A stretch of 64,000 nt of DNA. Origin: Bacteroides caecimuris (GTDB taxonomy: Bacteria > Bacteroidota > Bacteroidia > Bacteroidales > Bacteroidaceae). The stretch covers positions 3,162,001-3,226,000 of the forward strand of contig NZ_CP015401.2 of NCBI RefSeq assembly GCF_001688725.2. The letters run 5' to 3'. Position 1 is the first letter of the stretch. Each line of letters starts with the position of its first letter. The notes under the pieces are model-generated. The model saw only the letters and a program-made list of their open reading frames with translations, was not told the DNA's origin and ran no database searches. This document shows, one piece after another, positions 48,456 through 58,187 of the stretch. Position numbers and translations under genes: made by a program.

Positions 48456-49010
48456 ATGAGCAAAAGAATTGTCATACTAAACGGAAGTCCACGTATGAAA
48501 GGCAATACGGCTGGACTGGTGGAAGCCTTCAAGCAAGGTGCGGAAGAAGCTGGACATACGGTGGAAGTTTTCAATCTGCAACAGATGGACATTCGTCCTT
48601 GTTTGGGATGTCTGGGTGGTGGACGCGATTCAAAAAACCCTTGTCTACAGAAGGATGATATGGCGAAAATTTATCCGCATTATGAAACGGCAGATGTATT
48701 GGTTCTGGCCTCGCCAATGTATTACTGGAGTATCACCGCACAGTTGAAAACCGTCATTGACCGTTTGTTTGCCGTGACGGAAAAAAGTCCGGAGTATCAT
48801 ACGCCTATGCAACATTGCGTCTTACTCATGGCAGCAGAAGGCGACACACCGGACAATTTCGAGCCTGTGGAGCATTACTACCATGCTTTACTTCGTCACC
48901 TCGGCTGGGAAAACTTAGGCGAAGTATATGCTGGCGGCGTTATGCAGATTGGCGATATTACCGGACATCCTTCGTTAGAAAAAGCATATTCATTAGGTAA
49001 AAACATCTGA
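48456..49010 (+). CDS. NADPH-dependent FMN reductase / flavodoxin-family protein
   Basis: A 184-residue flavodoxin-fold protein: the FMN phosphate loop VILNGSPRMKGNTAGLVEAF near 6-25, a Cys-containing segment RPCLGCLGGGRDSKNPCLQKDDM near 47-68 as in iron-sulfur-flavoprotein relatives, and LASPMYYWSITAQLKTVIDRLF near 85. It reduces flavins, quinones or similar electron acceptors. Originally the second gene of an HxlR-controlled operon, with its ATG 5 bp after the NTF2-like stop. The IS982 insertion now separates it from that promoter by over 1 kb, so its expression probably changed. Confidence 0.9.
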   Translation: MSKRIVILNGSPRMKGNTAGLVEAFKQGAEEAGHTVEVFNLQQMDIRPCLGCLGGGRDSKNPCLQKDDMAKIYPHYETADVLVLASPMYYWSITAQLKTVIDRLFAVTEKSPEYHTPMQHCVLLMAAEGDTPDNFEPVEHYYHALLRHLGWENLGEVYAGGVMQIGDITGHPSLEKAYSLGKNI

Positions 49011-49014
49011 AACT

Positions 49015-49171
49015 GTGAAAATATTACTGATACAGCCCTCACAAAGATGGATGTACTTTTACAGCATTAGTTGAGGGCGTTCGTATTCTGTATAAGCATG
49101 ATATTGAAACTGAGATGCTGTATCTTGACAACAAGCCTGTTGCCGTATGTATGACCTACGAGAAAGTATAA
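49015..49171 (+). pseudogene. Second flavodoxin-family gene remnant
   Basis: From GTG at 49015 the reading VKILLIQ is followed by a one-base frame change into SPHKDGCTFTALVEGVRILYKHDIETEMLYLDNKPVAVC in pieces (about 49037-49150). These match the FMN loop and first helix of NADPH-dependent FMN reductases, then stop at 49171. The remaining two thirds are missing. It is a decayed tandem relative of the flavodoxin gene immediately upstream. Confidence 0.55.
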
Positions 49172-49472
49172 GCAGACTTACAGAAACGGGGAGCGGAAAT
49201 AACCGCCATGCGCAAAAGGTCTTTTATTATGCCGGGCTAATGCAGAAAGATTGCGATAGGGATAAAACAGAAATGTATAAAAAGCATGAAACGTTTTGAG
49301 CAGAACGTAAAAATAAACACAGTGCCAATTCGTTACCTCTATTTATCCTATCTTTCAAACCTCTATAAATAAAGAGGTTATAAACGTCTTCCAAAATTAA
49401 GAAAAATCTCCCACTAACCATACGAAAAGAAATAAGAATTTGTGAAAGTATTGAACAGGTTCTTATAAAAAA
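49172..49472. other. Gene-free stretch
   Basis: About 300 bp of AT-rich DNA after the flavodoxin remnant. I see no credible gene, promoter or repeat. Some codon-like reading just after 49172 (ADLQKRGAEITAMRKR) may be another decayed fragment. Confidence 0.4.
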
Positions 49473-49510
49473 GAAGTGATTGTCCTTCACTGCAAAAAGA
49501 CAATCACTTC
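49473..49510 (-). terminator. Terminator of the mutA-mutB operon
   Basis: In the minus-strand transcript GAAGTGATTGTC pairs perfectly with GACAATCACTTC around 14 nt, followed by a U-run. It lies 33 bp after the mutB stop. Confidence 0.85.
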
Positions 49511-49542
49511 ATGAGTATTCTAAGTCAATATGCCGACTGTAA

Positions 49543-51690
49543 TTATTCTTCTCCCATCAGAATTTCCAAAATCTGGCAAGCGGCTTTCGCTACCGGAGTA
49601 CCCGGACCGAAAATAGCAGCTACACCTGCCTTATACAGGAAGTCATAATCCTGCGCAGGGATAACACCACCAGCGATTACTACGATATCTTCACGTCCTA
49701 ACTTCTTCAACTCTTCGATAATCTGCGGAACCAGTGTCTTGTGTCCGGCAGCCAGTGAAGAAACACCTACTACGTGAACGTCGTTTTCTACCGCTTCGCG
49801 AGCTGCTTCCGCAGGAGTCTGGAACAACGGTCCCATGTCCACGTCGAAACCACAGTCTGCATAGCCGGTTGCTACTACTTTGGCGCCACGGTCGTGACCG
49901 TCCTGTCCCATTTTGGCAATCATGATACGAGGTTGACGTCCCTCTTCCTTTGCAAACTTCTCGGCGAGTTCGCAAGCTCGCTTGAAGTCGCTATCGTTTT
50001 TACTTTCTGATGAATACACGCCTGATATAGTTCTGATTATTGCTTTATAACGTCCCACTTCCTGTTCGCAAGCATAAGAGATTTCACCTAATGTAGCACG
50101 AACGCGGGCTGCCTCGACTGCCAGTTCGAGCAAGTTACCTTTGCCGGTCTTTACACATTCGGTAATCGCAGCCAATGCCTTGTCCACTTCAGCCTGATTA
50201 CGTCCTTCTTTCAAACGTTTCAGGTTCTCAATCTGTTCGAGGCGAACGGCAGTATTATCAATTTCAAGAATATCAATCGGAGCTTCTTTTTCCAAACGAT
50301 ACTTGTTCACACCCACAATAGTCTGCTGACCGCTGTCGATACGAGCCTGTGTACGTGCAGCAGCTTCTTCGATACGCATTTTAGGAATACCTGTTTCGAT
50401 AGCTTTCGCCATACCACCCAGTTTTTCGATTTCCTGAATATGTTCCCAAGCCTTGTGTGCCAGTTCGTTCGTCAAAGACTCTACATAATAAGAGCCGCCC
50501 CATGGGTCAACGTTCTTGCAGATGTAAGTTTCTTCCTGAATATAAATCTGTGTGTTACGTGCGATACGTGCGGAGAAATCTGTCGGAAGAGCGATAGCCT
50601 CATCCAATGCATTGGTATGCAGAGACTGAGTATGTCCCAAAGCGGCAGCCATAGCCTCAATACAGGTACGTCCTACGTTGTTGAACGGGTCTTGTTCGGT
50701 CAGTGACCAACCGGAAGTCTGCGAGTGAGTACGCAATGCCAGTGATTTCGGGTTCTTCGGATTGAACTGTTTCACAATCTTCGCCCACAACATACGTGCG
50801 GCACGCATCTTGGCAATTTCCATAAAGTGGTTTGTACCGATTGCCCAAAAGAAAGACAGACGCGGAGCAAACGCATCAATGTCGATGCCTGCGGCAGTTC
50901 CGGCGCGAAGATATTCCAAACCGTCGGCCAATGTATAAGCCAACTCGATATCTGCAGTAGCACCAGCTTCCTGCATGTGATAACCGGAGATAGAAATAGA
51001 GTTGAACTTCGGCATCTTCTGTGAAGTATATTCGAAGATATCAGAAATAATCTTCATAGAGAATGCAGGCGGATAAATATAGGTGTTACGCACCATGAAT
51101 TCCTTCAAAATATCGTTTTGGATTGTACCTGCCATTTCTTCGAGTTTAGCACCCTGTTCCAAACCGGCATTGATATAGAATGCCATAACCGGAAGTACAG
51201 CACCATTCATCGTCATGGATACAGACATCTTATTCAAAGGAATACCATCGAACAAAACTTTCATATTTTCCAATGAACAGATAGATACACCTGCTTTACC
51301 TACGTCGCCCACTACACGCTCGTGGTCGGGGTCGTAACCGCGGTGGGTAGCCAAGTCGAATGCTACCGACAGACCTTTCTGACCGGAAGCCAGGTTACGG
51401 CGATAGAAAGCATTTGATTCTTCGGCAGTAGAGAATCCGGCATACTGACGGATAGTCCAGGGACGAAGGGTGTACATTACTGAATACGGACCACGCAGAT
51501 ACGGAGGAAGTCCGGCTGCATAGCCGAGATGTTCCATCCCTTCGAGGTCTTCTTTTGTATAAACAGGCTTCACCTCAATGTGTTCCGGCGTCTTCCAGTC
51601 GGCAGAGATACCGTTAGCCTTTTGCCATTCAGCACCGTTGACAGGCTGAAATGCGGCATATATATCGATGTTTTTAAAATCTTTTCTCAT
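49543..51690 (-). CDS. mutB: Methylmalonyl-CoA mutase large (catalytic) subunit
   Basis: A 715-residue adenosylcobalamin enzyme converting succinyl-CoA to R-methylmalonyl-CoA on the route to propionate. The CoA-binding TIM barrel spans about 50-400 ([27 protein letters not shown] near 75, [15 protein letters not shown] near 115, [19 protein letters not shown] near 340). The C-terminal B12 domain has the base-off motif [11 protein letters not shown] near 595, with the cobalt-binding His, and [24 protein letters not shown] near 675. It follows mutA by 42 bp. The nearby btu genes supply the cofactor. Confidence 0.96.
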   Translation of the reverse strand: MRKDFKNIDIYAAFQPVNGAEWQKANGISADWKTPEHIEVKPVYTKEDLEGMEHLGYAAGLPPYLRGPYSVMYTLRPWTIRQYAGFSTAEESNAFYRRNLASGQKGLSVAFDLATHRGYDPDHERVVGDVGKAGVSICSLENMKVLFDGIPLNKMSVSMTMNGAVLPVMAFYINAGLEQGAKLEEMAGTIQNDILKEFMVRNTYIYPPAFSMKIISDIFEYTSQKMPKFNSISISGYHMQEAGATADIELAYTLADGLEYLRAGTAAGIDIDAFAPRLSFFWAIGTNHFMEIAKMRAARMLWAKIVKQFNPKNPKSLALRTHSQTSGWSLTEQDPFNNVGRTCIEAMAAALGHTQSLHTNALDEAIALPTDFSARIARNTQIYIQEETYICKNVDPWGGSYYVESLTNELAHKAWEHIQEIEKLGGMAKAIETGIPKMRIEEAAARTQARIDSGQQTIVGVNKYRLEKEAPIDILEIDNTAVRLEQIENLKRLKEGRNQAEVDKALAAITECVKTGKGNLLELAVEAARVRATLGEISYACEQEVGRYKAIIRTISGVYSSESKNDSDFKRACELAEKFAKEEGRQPRIMIAKMGQDGHDRGAKVVATGYADCGFDVDMGPLFQTPAEAAREAVENDVHVVGVSSLAAGHKTLVPQIIEELKKLGREDIVVIAGGVIPAQDYDFLYKAGVAAIFGPGTPVAKAACQILEILMGEE

Positions 51691-51695
51691 CTTGT

Positions 51696-51731
51696 TATTT
51701 ACGATTTAACGATTTACAATTTACGATTGAA
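51696..51731. repeat. Degenerate ACGATTTA repeat between mutA and mutB
   Basis: Three to four imperfect copies of a TTTACGATT/TTTACAATT unit fill the 42-bp gap. A related stretch lies between ilvD and ilvB (17972-17991). No terminator fold is seen. Confidence 0.5.
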
Positions 51732-51732
51732 G

Positions 51733-53637
51733 TTACTTCTTCAACAACTTAGCGTTAAACTCTTTCAAGGTATCCAGTACGTTGACACGGACATGGATGA
51801 AGTTTTCGATACCTGCTGCTTTCAATTCGTCCATACAAGCAGGAGCACCGGCAACGATAAACATGGCGCGACCATCCAAAGCCTTGAAGGCAGGAATTGC
51901 ATATTCCGCATATTCATCATCGCTCGAACAGATTACAACAATGTCGGCTTTGGCAGCCACAGCCGCTTCCACACCGGCTTCCACCGTTTCAAATCCGAGG
52001 TTATCAACCACTTCATAACCGGCACACGCCAGGAAGTTGCAGGAATATTGCGCACGTGCCTGCCGCATAGCCAAATTGCCGATAGTCAGCATGAATGCTT
52101 TCGGACGTTTGCCGGACGCTTCCGTTTCGAGACGCAATGCTTCAAACTCACTCGCAGCACGGTCGAATACCAATGTATCCACATCTTTTTCGCACGTATG
52201 GTCTTTTCCTCCGCAGCAGCATTTTGCTTCGACCGGTTGTTTGCCGTCGGATTTCTCATTGAAGTTGGGGAACTGGTTGGTACCCAACAATACTTCACGG
52301 CGTTGAGCAACCGCTTTGTGGCGCGCTTTGTTGCTTTCGTTGACAGCAGCCTGAACTGTTCCGGCTTTCAATGCTGCATAGAAACCTCCGGCTTCTTCGA
52401 CCGACAAGAACAGGTTCCATGCTTGCTGGGCGATAGATACCGTAAGGTTTTCAATATAATAAGAGCCGGCAGCCGGGTCGATTACTTTATCAAAATGAGA
52501 CTCTTCCTTCAACAGCAATTGTTGGTTGCGTGCCAGACGTTCGGAGAATTCATCCGGAGTCTCGTATGTCTTGTCGAACGGAGTGACAGTCATTGAATCC
52601 ACACCGCCCAATGCGGCACTCATCGCTTCAGTTTGTGTACGGAGCAGGTTTACGTGTGCATCAAACAAAGTAAGATTGAAAGTCGAAGTTTCGGCATGAA
52701 CCGCCATTTTTGCCGCGCAACGACATTCGCCGTTAGCACCTTTGTTATCACAGTCGCGCAGGCATTCAGGATTGTAAGAAGCAACGATATTCGCCCACAA
52801 TAGACGTGCGGCACGGAATTTAGCTATTTCAAGGAAATAGTTGGAACTGATACCAAAATTGAATTTGATTTTCTTGGCCACTATGGCAGCAGGAACACCG
52901 GCATCGGTCAGTTGGCTCATGTATTCATTACCCCAAGCCAATGCATAACCTAATTCCTGAGAAATATAAGCTCCGGCATTGTTCAGCGATAATGCGTTCA
53001 CATTCAGCACGCGGTAGAAAGGAAGCGGTTGGATAGCTTCAATCAGTGCTTTGGCAGTCTGTACCATATCCCCCTTTTCCTTGCCGCGGGTCAGCATCTT
53101 GTTGAAGAAATCATAGTTGATGGAGCCTTTCAACTTCTTCACATCATAATCCTTCTTCTGAAAATAAGCTACCAGCAGATTAGCCAGTTCTACAACGTGT
53201 CCCTGACATGTAGAGAAGTTCAGTTCAACACACTCAGCCTGAATATCATTCAACAGAGTCTCAAGATATTCCGCATTGAGTTCTTTTGCCTTTACATGGA
53301 AAGAAAGTGAATCTACACCTTTGTTCAGGATATCCAGTGCTTTCGCATTGGCGTCTTTGGGGCATTCCACTCTGATTTCCTGGCGAACCAGCCACTCATT
53401 GTTATCTTTTTTAGTTCCTCTCAGATACGGGAATTCTCCGGGAAGCGCATCAGTAGTTTTTAAACCTTCCAAATCTTCCATCCGGTAGAAAGGTTTCACT
53501 TTGAACCCTTCGTTTGTCTTCCAAACGAGCTTCTTCTCAAAATCAGCACCTTTCAAGTCGGCTGTAACCTTCTCCATCCATTGTTCGGTGGAGACAGGAG
53601 AAAAGTCTGAGAAGAGTTTTTCTTTTTTGTCTGCCAT
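51733..53637 (-). CDS. mutA: Methylmalonyl-CoA mutase small subunit
   Basis: A 634-residue partner of MutB, homologous to it along the length but without the active-site and cobalamin His motif: the C-terminal domain has YSCNFLACAGYEVVDNLGFETVEAGVEAAVAAKADIVVICSSDDEYAEY in place of DxHxxG. N-terminal FSPVSTEQWMEKVTADLKG and PYLRGTKKDNNEWLVRQEI are family features. A Cys-rich insert (KCCCGGKDHTCEKDVD) occurs near 465. First gene of the mut operon. Confidence 0.95.
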   Translation of the reverse strand: MADKKEKLFSDFSPVSTEQWMEKVTADLKGADFEKKLVWKTNEGFKVKPFYRMEDLEGLKTTDALPGEFPYLRGTKKDNNEWLVRQEIRVECPKDANAKALDILNKGVDSLSFHVKAKELNAEYLETLLNDIQAECVELNFSTCQGHVVELANLLVAYFQKKDYDVKKLKGSINYDFFNKMLTRGKEKGDMVQTAKALIEAIQPLPFYRVLNVNALSLNNAGAYISQELGYALAWGNEYMSQLTDAGVPAAIVAKKIKFNFGISSNYFLEIAKFRAARLLWANIVASYNPECLRDCDNKGANGECRCAAKMAVHAETSTFNLTLFDAHVNLLRTQTEAMSAALGGVDSMTVTPFDKTYETPDEFSERLARNQQLLLKEESHFDKVIDPAAGSYYIENLTVSIAQQAWNLFLSVEEAGGFYAALKAGTVQAAVNESNKARHKAVAQRREVLLGTNQFPNFNEKSDGKQPVEAKCCCGGKDHTCEKDVDTLVFDRAASEFEALRLETEASGKRPKAFMLTIGNLAMRQARAQYSCNFLACAGYEVVDNLGFETVEAGVEAAVAAKADIVVICSSDDEYAEYAIPAFKALDGRAMFIVAGAPACMDELKAAGIENFIHVRVNVLDTLKEFNAKLLKK

Positions 53638-53717
53638 AGTTTATCTAAAATTAAAACAAGAATTAATATTGTCTTTATTTTTATCTGTCTCTTTCCAAAT
53701 GTCTGTTGTTCGATTTG

Positions 53718-53725
53718 CAAATATA
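53718..53725 (-). promoter_or_regulatory. -7 promoter element of mutA-mutB
   Basis: The minus strand TATATTTG matches TAnnTTTG about 80 bp upstream of mutA. The -33 spacing is not ideal. Confidence 0.55.
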
Positions 53726-53846
53726 ATTAATAAGTTCAAACAAAACTTCTTTTTATAGAAAATTCGCACACCTCTCCGTCCTGTATAGAATCCGTATAGA
53801 AATTCTTCTTTTGTGCGATTTTTAGTTCTCCTTTTATTTGATTAGC

Positions 53847-53878
53847 TCCAATGTTATGACTAATTTTGCACCCGTTTT
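53847..53878 (+). promoter_or_regulatory. Promoter of the YidE/AspT-type transporter gene
   Basis: TTTG (53847-53850), 20 bp spacing, then TAATTTTG (53871-53878): a full match to the Bacteroides consensus, 30 bp before the ATG at 53909. Confidence 0.75.
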
Positions 53879-53908
53879 CAAAAAGACATTATAAAAACTA
53901 CTATAGTT

Positions 53909-55573
53909 ATGGATTGGTTACAAAGTTTATTATGGGACCCCAGTTCCGTGGCACATATCGTGTTCCTCTACGCATTCGTAGTGGCGATGGGTGTATATCT
54001 TGGTAAGATAAAGATATTCGGAGTATCGTTGGGCGTCACTTTTGTTTTGTTTGCCGGCATCCTGATGGGACACTTCGGCTTCACTGCCGATACACACATC
54101 CTACATTTCATCCGTGAGTTCGGATTGATTTTGTTCGTATTCTGTATCGGTCTTCAGGTGGGGCCGTCTTTCTTCTCTTCTTTCAAAAAGGGAGGAATGA
54201 CATTAAACCTGTTGGCTGTAGGCATCGTAGTGTTGAACATAGCTGTTGCATTGGGACTTTATTTCCTTTGGGACGGTCGTATTGAATTGCCGATGATGGT
54301 GGGTATCCTCTATGGAGCTGTAACAAACACTCCGGGTCTCGGTGCTGCCAACGAAGCGTTGAACCAGTTGAGCTACAACGGTCCGCAGATAGCGTTGGGA
54401 TATGCCTGTGCTTATCCGCTCGGTGTGGTAGGCATTATTGGCTCTATCATCGCTATCCGCTATATCTTCCGTGTCAACATGGCAAAAGAGGAAGAGAGTC
54501 TGAAGGCACAAAGCGGAGATGTCCATCTGATGCCACATATGCTGAGTCTGGAGGTGCGTAACGAGTCTATCAACGGAAAAACTCTGATTGAAGTAAAAGA
54601 CTTCCTTGGACGTCAGTTTGTATGTTCGCGTATCCGTCATGAGGGACATGTCAGTATCCCCGACCATAACACGATCTTCAATGTGGGCGATCAGTTGTAT
54701 ATCGTTTGCTCAGAAGATGATGCTGCCGCTATCACTGTTTTCATCGGTAAAGAAGTGAATATCGATTGGGAGAAACAAGACTTGCCGATGGTATCACGCC
54801 GTATACTGGTGACCAAGCCGGAAATAAACGGAAAGACGCTCGGTTCGATGCATTTCCGTAGTATGTATGGTGTGAATATCACACGTGTCAACCGTTCCGG
54901 TATGGATCTGTTTGCCGACCCGCATCTGGTATTGCAAGTGGGCGACCGCGTGATGGTAGTAGGACAAGAAGACGCCGTAGAACGTGTAGCAAGGGCACTG
55001 GGAAACCAGTTGAAACGCCTAGACACACCGAACATCATTACTATCTTCGTCGGTATCTTCTTGGGAATCCTGCTCGGTAGCCTACCTATCGCTTTCCCAG
55101 GTATGCCTACTCCTTTGAAACTTGGTTTGGCAGGCGGACCGCTGGTAGTAGCTATTCTTATCGGCCGTTTCGGACATAAGTTCCACTTGGTGACTTATAC
55201 GACAATGAGTGCCAACCTGATGCTTCGCGAAATCGGTATCGTGCTCTTCCTTGCGAGTGTGGGTATAGATGCCGGAGCCAACTTCGTACATACAGTGGTT
55301 GAAGGTGACGGTTTGCTTTACGTAGGTTGCGGTTTCCTAATCACAGTTATCCCGTTGCTTATCATCGGTGCGGTTGCGAGATTATATTATAAAGTGAACT
55401 ACTTCACACTGATGGGATTGATAGCCGGTAGCAACACCGACCCACCCGCATTGGCTTATTCCAACCAGGTAACTTCAAGCGACGCTCCCGCAGTAGGATA
55501 TTCTACTGTTTATCCATTATCCATGTTCCTCCGTATTCTGACGGGACAGATGATATTATTGGCGATGATGTAA
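53909..55573 (+). CDS. YidE/AspT-type putative transporter with two RCK_C domains
   Basis: A 554-residue membrane protein with the duplicated aspartate:alanine exchanger (AspT/YidE) layout: about five membrane helices (residues 10-180), two soluble TrkA-C (RCK_C) regulatory domains near 200-285 and 290-375 ([40 protein letters not shown]), then about five more helices. The substrate is unknown in Bacteroides; amino- or organic-acid exchange is a family guess. Single-gene unit with its own promoter, divergent from the mut operon. Confidence 0.88.
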   Translation: MDWLQSLLWDPSSVAHIVFLYAFVVAMGVYLGKIKIFGVSLGVTFVLFAGILMGHFGFTADTHILHFIREFGLILFVFCIGLQVGPSFFSSFKKGGMTLNLLAVGIVVLNIAVALGLYFLWDGRIELPMMVGILYGAVTNTPGLGAANEALNQLSYNGPQIALGYACAYPLGVVGIIGSIIAIRYIFRVNMAKEEESLKAQSGDVHLMPHMLSLEVRNESINGKTLIEVKDFLGRQFVCSRIRHEGHVSIPDHNTIFNVGDQLYIVCSEDDAAAITVFIGKEVNIDWEKQDLPMVSRRILVTKPEINGKTLGSMHFRSMYGVNITRVNRSGMDLFADPHLVLQVGDRVMVVGQEDAVERVARALGNQLKRLDTPNIITIFVGIFLGILLGSLPIAFPGMPTPLKLGLAGGPLVVAILIGRFGHKFHLVTYTTMSANLMLREIGIVLFLASVGIDAGANFVHTVVEGDGLLYVGCGFLITVIPLLIIGAVARLYYKVNYFTLMGLIAGSNTDPPALAYSNQVTSSDAPAVGYSTVYPLSMFLRILTGQMILLAMM

Positions 55574-55595
55574 ATCGAGCTTAGCATATAAACAG

Positions 55596-55635
55596 TAAAG
55601 CCGGCTATATCCTTCAACAGAATATACCGGCTTTA
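55596..55635. terminator. Bidirectional terminator between convergent genes
   Basis: TAAAGCCGG pairs with CCGGCTTTA with a partly paired TATAT extension around CCTTCAACAG. A/T runs on both sides suit either direction. Confidence 0.75.
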
Positions 55636-55656
55636 TTTATTTTACTTATACCCGTT

Positions 55657-56292
55657 TTATACTCTCAACTTCAATCTCTTCACCACAAACTCTTCCACAA
55701 ACTGCACGGTTTCTTCCACACCCAAAGAAGAGGAATCCACGCACAGATGGTAAGTAGCTGCTGCCCCCCAAGTCTTATAGCTATAATAATTATAGTATTC
55801 CGAACGTCTCTTGTCTGCTTTTTCGATAATCTCTTCCGCAGCCTCTTCATTCACCTGATGAATCCGGCAAACCCTTTCAATACGGTCTTCCTTCGAAGCC
55901 GAAATAAAGATATTCGCGCAACGGGGATGCTCGCGCAAGATATAATCTGCGCAACGCCCTACAAACACACAGGACTTCTCTGCCGCCAAACGACGGATGA
56001 CATCACTCTGCACTTTAAACAGAGCATCATTGCTCAAACAATTAGTGCATGGCATAGCTCCTTCACTGATAAAAGGGAAACGCATGCCGAACAATCCGCC
56101 AATTATACCTTGCGAAGCTTTCTCATCCGCTTTTTCAAAGAATTCCTTACACAGGCCGCTTTCCTCGGAAGCCAGATTAATCAGTTCCTTATCGTAGAAG
56201 TCGATTCCCAAACGAGCTGCCAACTTCTCTCCGATTTCCTTGCCGCCGCTACCCAATTGTCGACCGATGTTAATTACATAATTACCGCTCAT
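55657..56292 (-). CDS. Cytidylate kinase-like family protein
   Basis: A 211-residue P-loop protein from ATG 56292 (MSGNYVINIGRQLGSGGKEIG), preferred to the upstream 56322 Met since residues before it are not family-like. The nucleotide-binding start GRQLGSGGKEIGEKLAARLGIDFYDKELI resembles CMP kinase, and VFVGRCADYIL with a LID-like RIERVCRIHQVNEEAAEEIIEKADKRRSEYYNYY follows. This is the cytidylate kinase-like family (PF13189), widespread in gut anaerobes with no proven substrate. True Cmk is normally separate. Confidence 0.82.
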   Translation of the reverse strand: MSGNYVINIGRQLGSGGKEIGEKLAARLGIDFYDKELINLASEESGLCKEFFEKADEKASQGIIGGLFGMRFPFISEGAMPCTNCLSNDALFKVQSDVIRRLAAEKSCVFVGRCADYILREHPRCANIFISASKEDRIERVCRIHQVNEEAAEEIIEKADKRRSEYYNYYSYKTWGAAATYHLCVDSSSLGVEETVQFVEEFVVKRLKLRV

Positions 56293-56451
56293 AGTACATT
56301 TTGTTTTATGGTTTGATAGCAAACATACGATTTTTTTCTAAAACCTACATCATTAGACAAAAGTTATATTTGAAAGTAACAATGAATCTTCTTCCCTTTT
56401 GGGGATAATACAGATAATTCCTGGAAGTGACTAGAAATTAGAAACTCATGA

Positions 56452-57756
56452 TCACTTAAAATTCTCCGTAAAGAAAACGCCCGCAGGGAAACTATTCTTA
56501 TTTTTTATATCAAACTGTAAAGCCGGTGTTTTATTGAAATCCAAAATAGCAATATCATTGGTTTTATAATCCGCATATCCTTTCAGAGTGGCAAAATAAA
56601 CTTCCCCGCTCACCGGATCAACGCCCAAACTGTTATAATAGATCCCTGCATCCTCCACGAACTCTTTTATATCAGCAACTTCTTCCGTCTTATTCTGAGA
56701 AAAAATATGTCGGTATAGTTTAAAGCCGGCATTACTGAAATAAATAATATCATCTTTAGCAGAAAACGCAGGGGCAACTCCCCACCCGGCACCAATACTG
56801 ACATTCAAAGTATGAGAATCAATAATCTTATAATCAACCGGACTGACTTTTATAATACTCGCAGGCTTTGTACATGAAACCCACAAATTCCCATCATACG
56901 CTTTAGCAACACCGGATAAAGCACTTTCAAAAGGAACAGTATGTATAACAGCCCCGTCTTGAATAACAAAAAGTCGCTTATTGCCCATCACAAATGTTTT
57001 GTCTCCAACCACAGCCATACGTTTTTTCAAAGCACCTTTCGTCCCCTCAACAAAAGTCAGAACTTCGGTGGAAGTATCCAGCATATAGACTCCATTATTA
57101 TCACGAATATAAAGAGTCTCTCCGACTACAGCCAAATTGGACGGCCAGGACAAAGTAGTATTATCATAAACCTTTTCTTTCTCCAGACTAGTAGCATTCG
57201 CAATAGTCAGCAGCCCTTCACCACCATTTTTGGCTCCATTTTGAGAAAGTATATACATCTTATTATCACTGATAAACAGATCTTGGCAGACATTACCAAG
57301 TAAAGTTTGATTTACCCGATAATATGCACTATCTACCGCTATGCCTTTTGAATCCACAAAGGTCAAGGTTCCGGTTTCATTCCCCATATTTCCTTCATTC
57401 AAGATAAAGGCGCCTTTGCCAAACCGACCTTCCACCTTGGCTGTCATAGTCGTTTGAAGGTTTTCTCCCTTATCATCCGACACCGCCAGCCCTATAACAT
57501 ATTCTCCAGTCTTAGGCTGCGAAAATTTATATGTTGAAGCGGTTGAAACTTCCTTTCCGTCTACTGTCCATACAAAATTCACCACTCCAGGCAGATTTTC
57601 AACCCGAGCATCCAGATACAATGTATCTAACTGAGCAATCACATTACTTTCCGATTCACTCCCTATCCATACAGATGAGTTCAGACTTTCCTCCTCATCA
57701 CATGCTGTAAAAAACAGCCCCAAGGCAACAATTGCCAATACCAAATGCTTTTTCAT
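56452..57756 (-). CDS. PKD plus beta-propeller lipoprotein (BtuG-like, DUF5074 type)
   Basis: A 434-residue lipoprotein: signal MKKHLVLAIVALGLFF, lipobox FTAC, acidic DEEE. A PKD-like domain at about 35-110 (LPGVVNFVWTVDGKEVSTASTYKF, GEYVIGLAVSDDKG) is followed by a seven-bladed propeller starting KGAFILNEGNMGNETGTLTFVD, the same entry motif as the BtuG-like protein encoded three genes upstream (MYLLNEGNMGSNKCTLDFYD). It is the last gene of the btuB-btuG-PKD operon and 25 bp after the C-terminal part of the split gene. Surface binding of a corrinoid is inferred; the IS insertion upstream may lower its expression. Confidence 0.82.
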   Translation of the reverse strand: MKKHLVLAIVALGLFFTACDEEESLNSSVWIGSESESNVIAQLDTLYLDARVENLPGVVNFVWTVDGKEVSTASTYKFSQPKTGEYVIGLAVSDDKGENLQTTMTAKVEGRFGKGAFILNEGNMGNETGTLTFVDSKGIAVDSAYYRVNQTLLGNVCQDLFISDNKMYILSQNGAKNGGEGLLTIANATSLEKEKVYDNTTLSWPSNLAVVGETLYIRDNNGVYMLDTSTEVLTFVEGTKGALKKRMAVVGDKTFVMGNKRLFVIQDGAVIHTVPFESALSGVAKAYDGNLWVSCTKPASIIKVSPVDYKIIDSHTLNVSIGAGWGVAPAFSAKDDIIYFSNAGFKLYRHIFSQNKTEEVADIKEFVEDAGIYYNSLGVDPVSGEVYFATLKGYADYKTNDIAILDFNKTPALQFDIKNKNSFPAGVFFTENFK

Positions 57757-57781
57757 TTCAAATTATCAATTATTTCTGAAC

Positions 57782-58177
57782 TTATTTGCGGGTATCGATA
57801 TCAACTCCTAAAACATGCAAATCCTCAATCCCTGATATCTCAGTGGAGCATTCACCTAACCAACCGCTTTCCTGATTGACACCGGTATATATCTTTATGA
57901 AATCAATTCCCGGCAAATGTATCTTCTGACCTTTTGAATTTACCGCCCAATCTATATCAATAGCAGACTCATCCATGGCATTCTTCTCATTATCAGCATA
58001 CCCATAACGAAATTTATACAAAACAAAATAACTACCTTTTCCACTTTCATCAACAGCATTTTGAGGTAAACAAGTCCCATTAAATATTATCTTATCCTCT
58101 TTTATCCATTCCGGGAAATAGCACTGATTATGAAATCTATTTTTTACTTTATAACCCGAATTTCCCTGGTTATCTTC
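57782..58177 (-). pseudogene. C-terminal part of the IS-split PKD-domain gene
   Basis: 132 in-frame codons (EDNQGNSGYKVKNRF to GVDIDTRK) continue the N-terminal part at 59769-60689 once the IS and one target copy are removed. The restored protein would be 438 residues. A GTG at 58201 inside the IS end could start translation of this part alone. The domain (IDWAVNSKGQKIHLPGIDFIKIYTGVNQ) is common in Bacteroidetes cell-surface proteins; I cannot name its ligand. Confidence 0.85.
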
Positions 58178-58187
58178 CCACCGGATA

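Noticed and set aside
49227..49490. 87-codon minus-strand ORF downstream of mutB
   Set aside because: Starts within the mutB terminator region, hydrophobic low-complexity sequence, no family features.
51529..52596. 355-codon plus-strand ORF opposite mutA/mutB
   Set aside because: Spans the ends of two real genes on the other strand and has low-complexity, non-family sequence.
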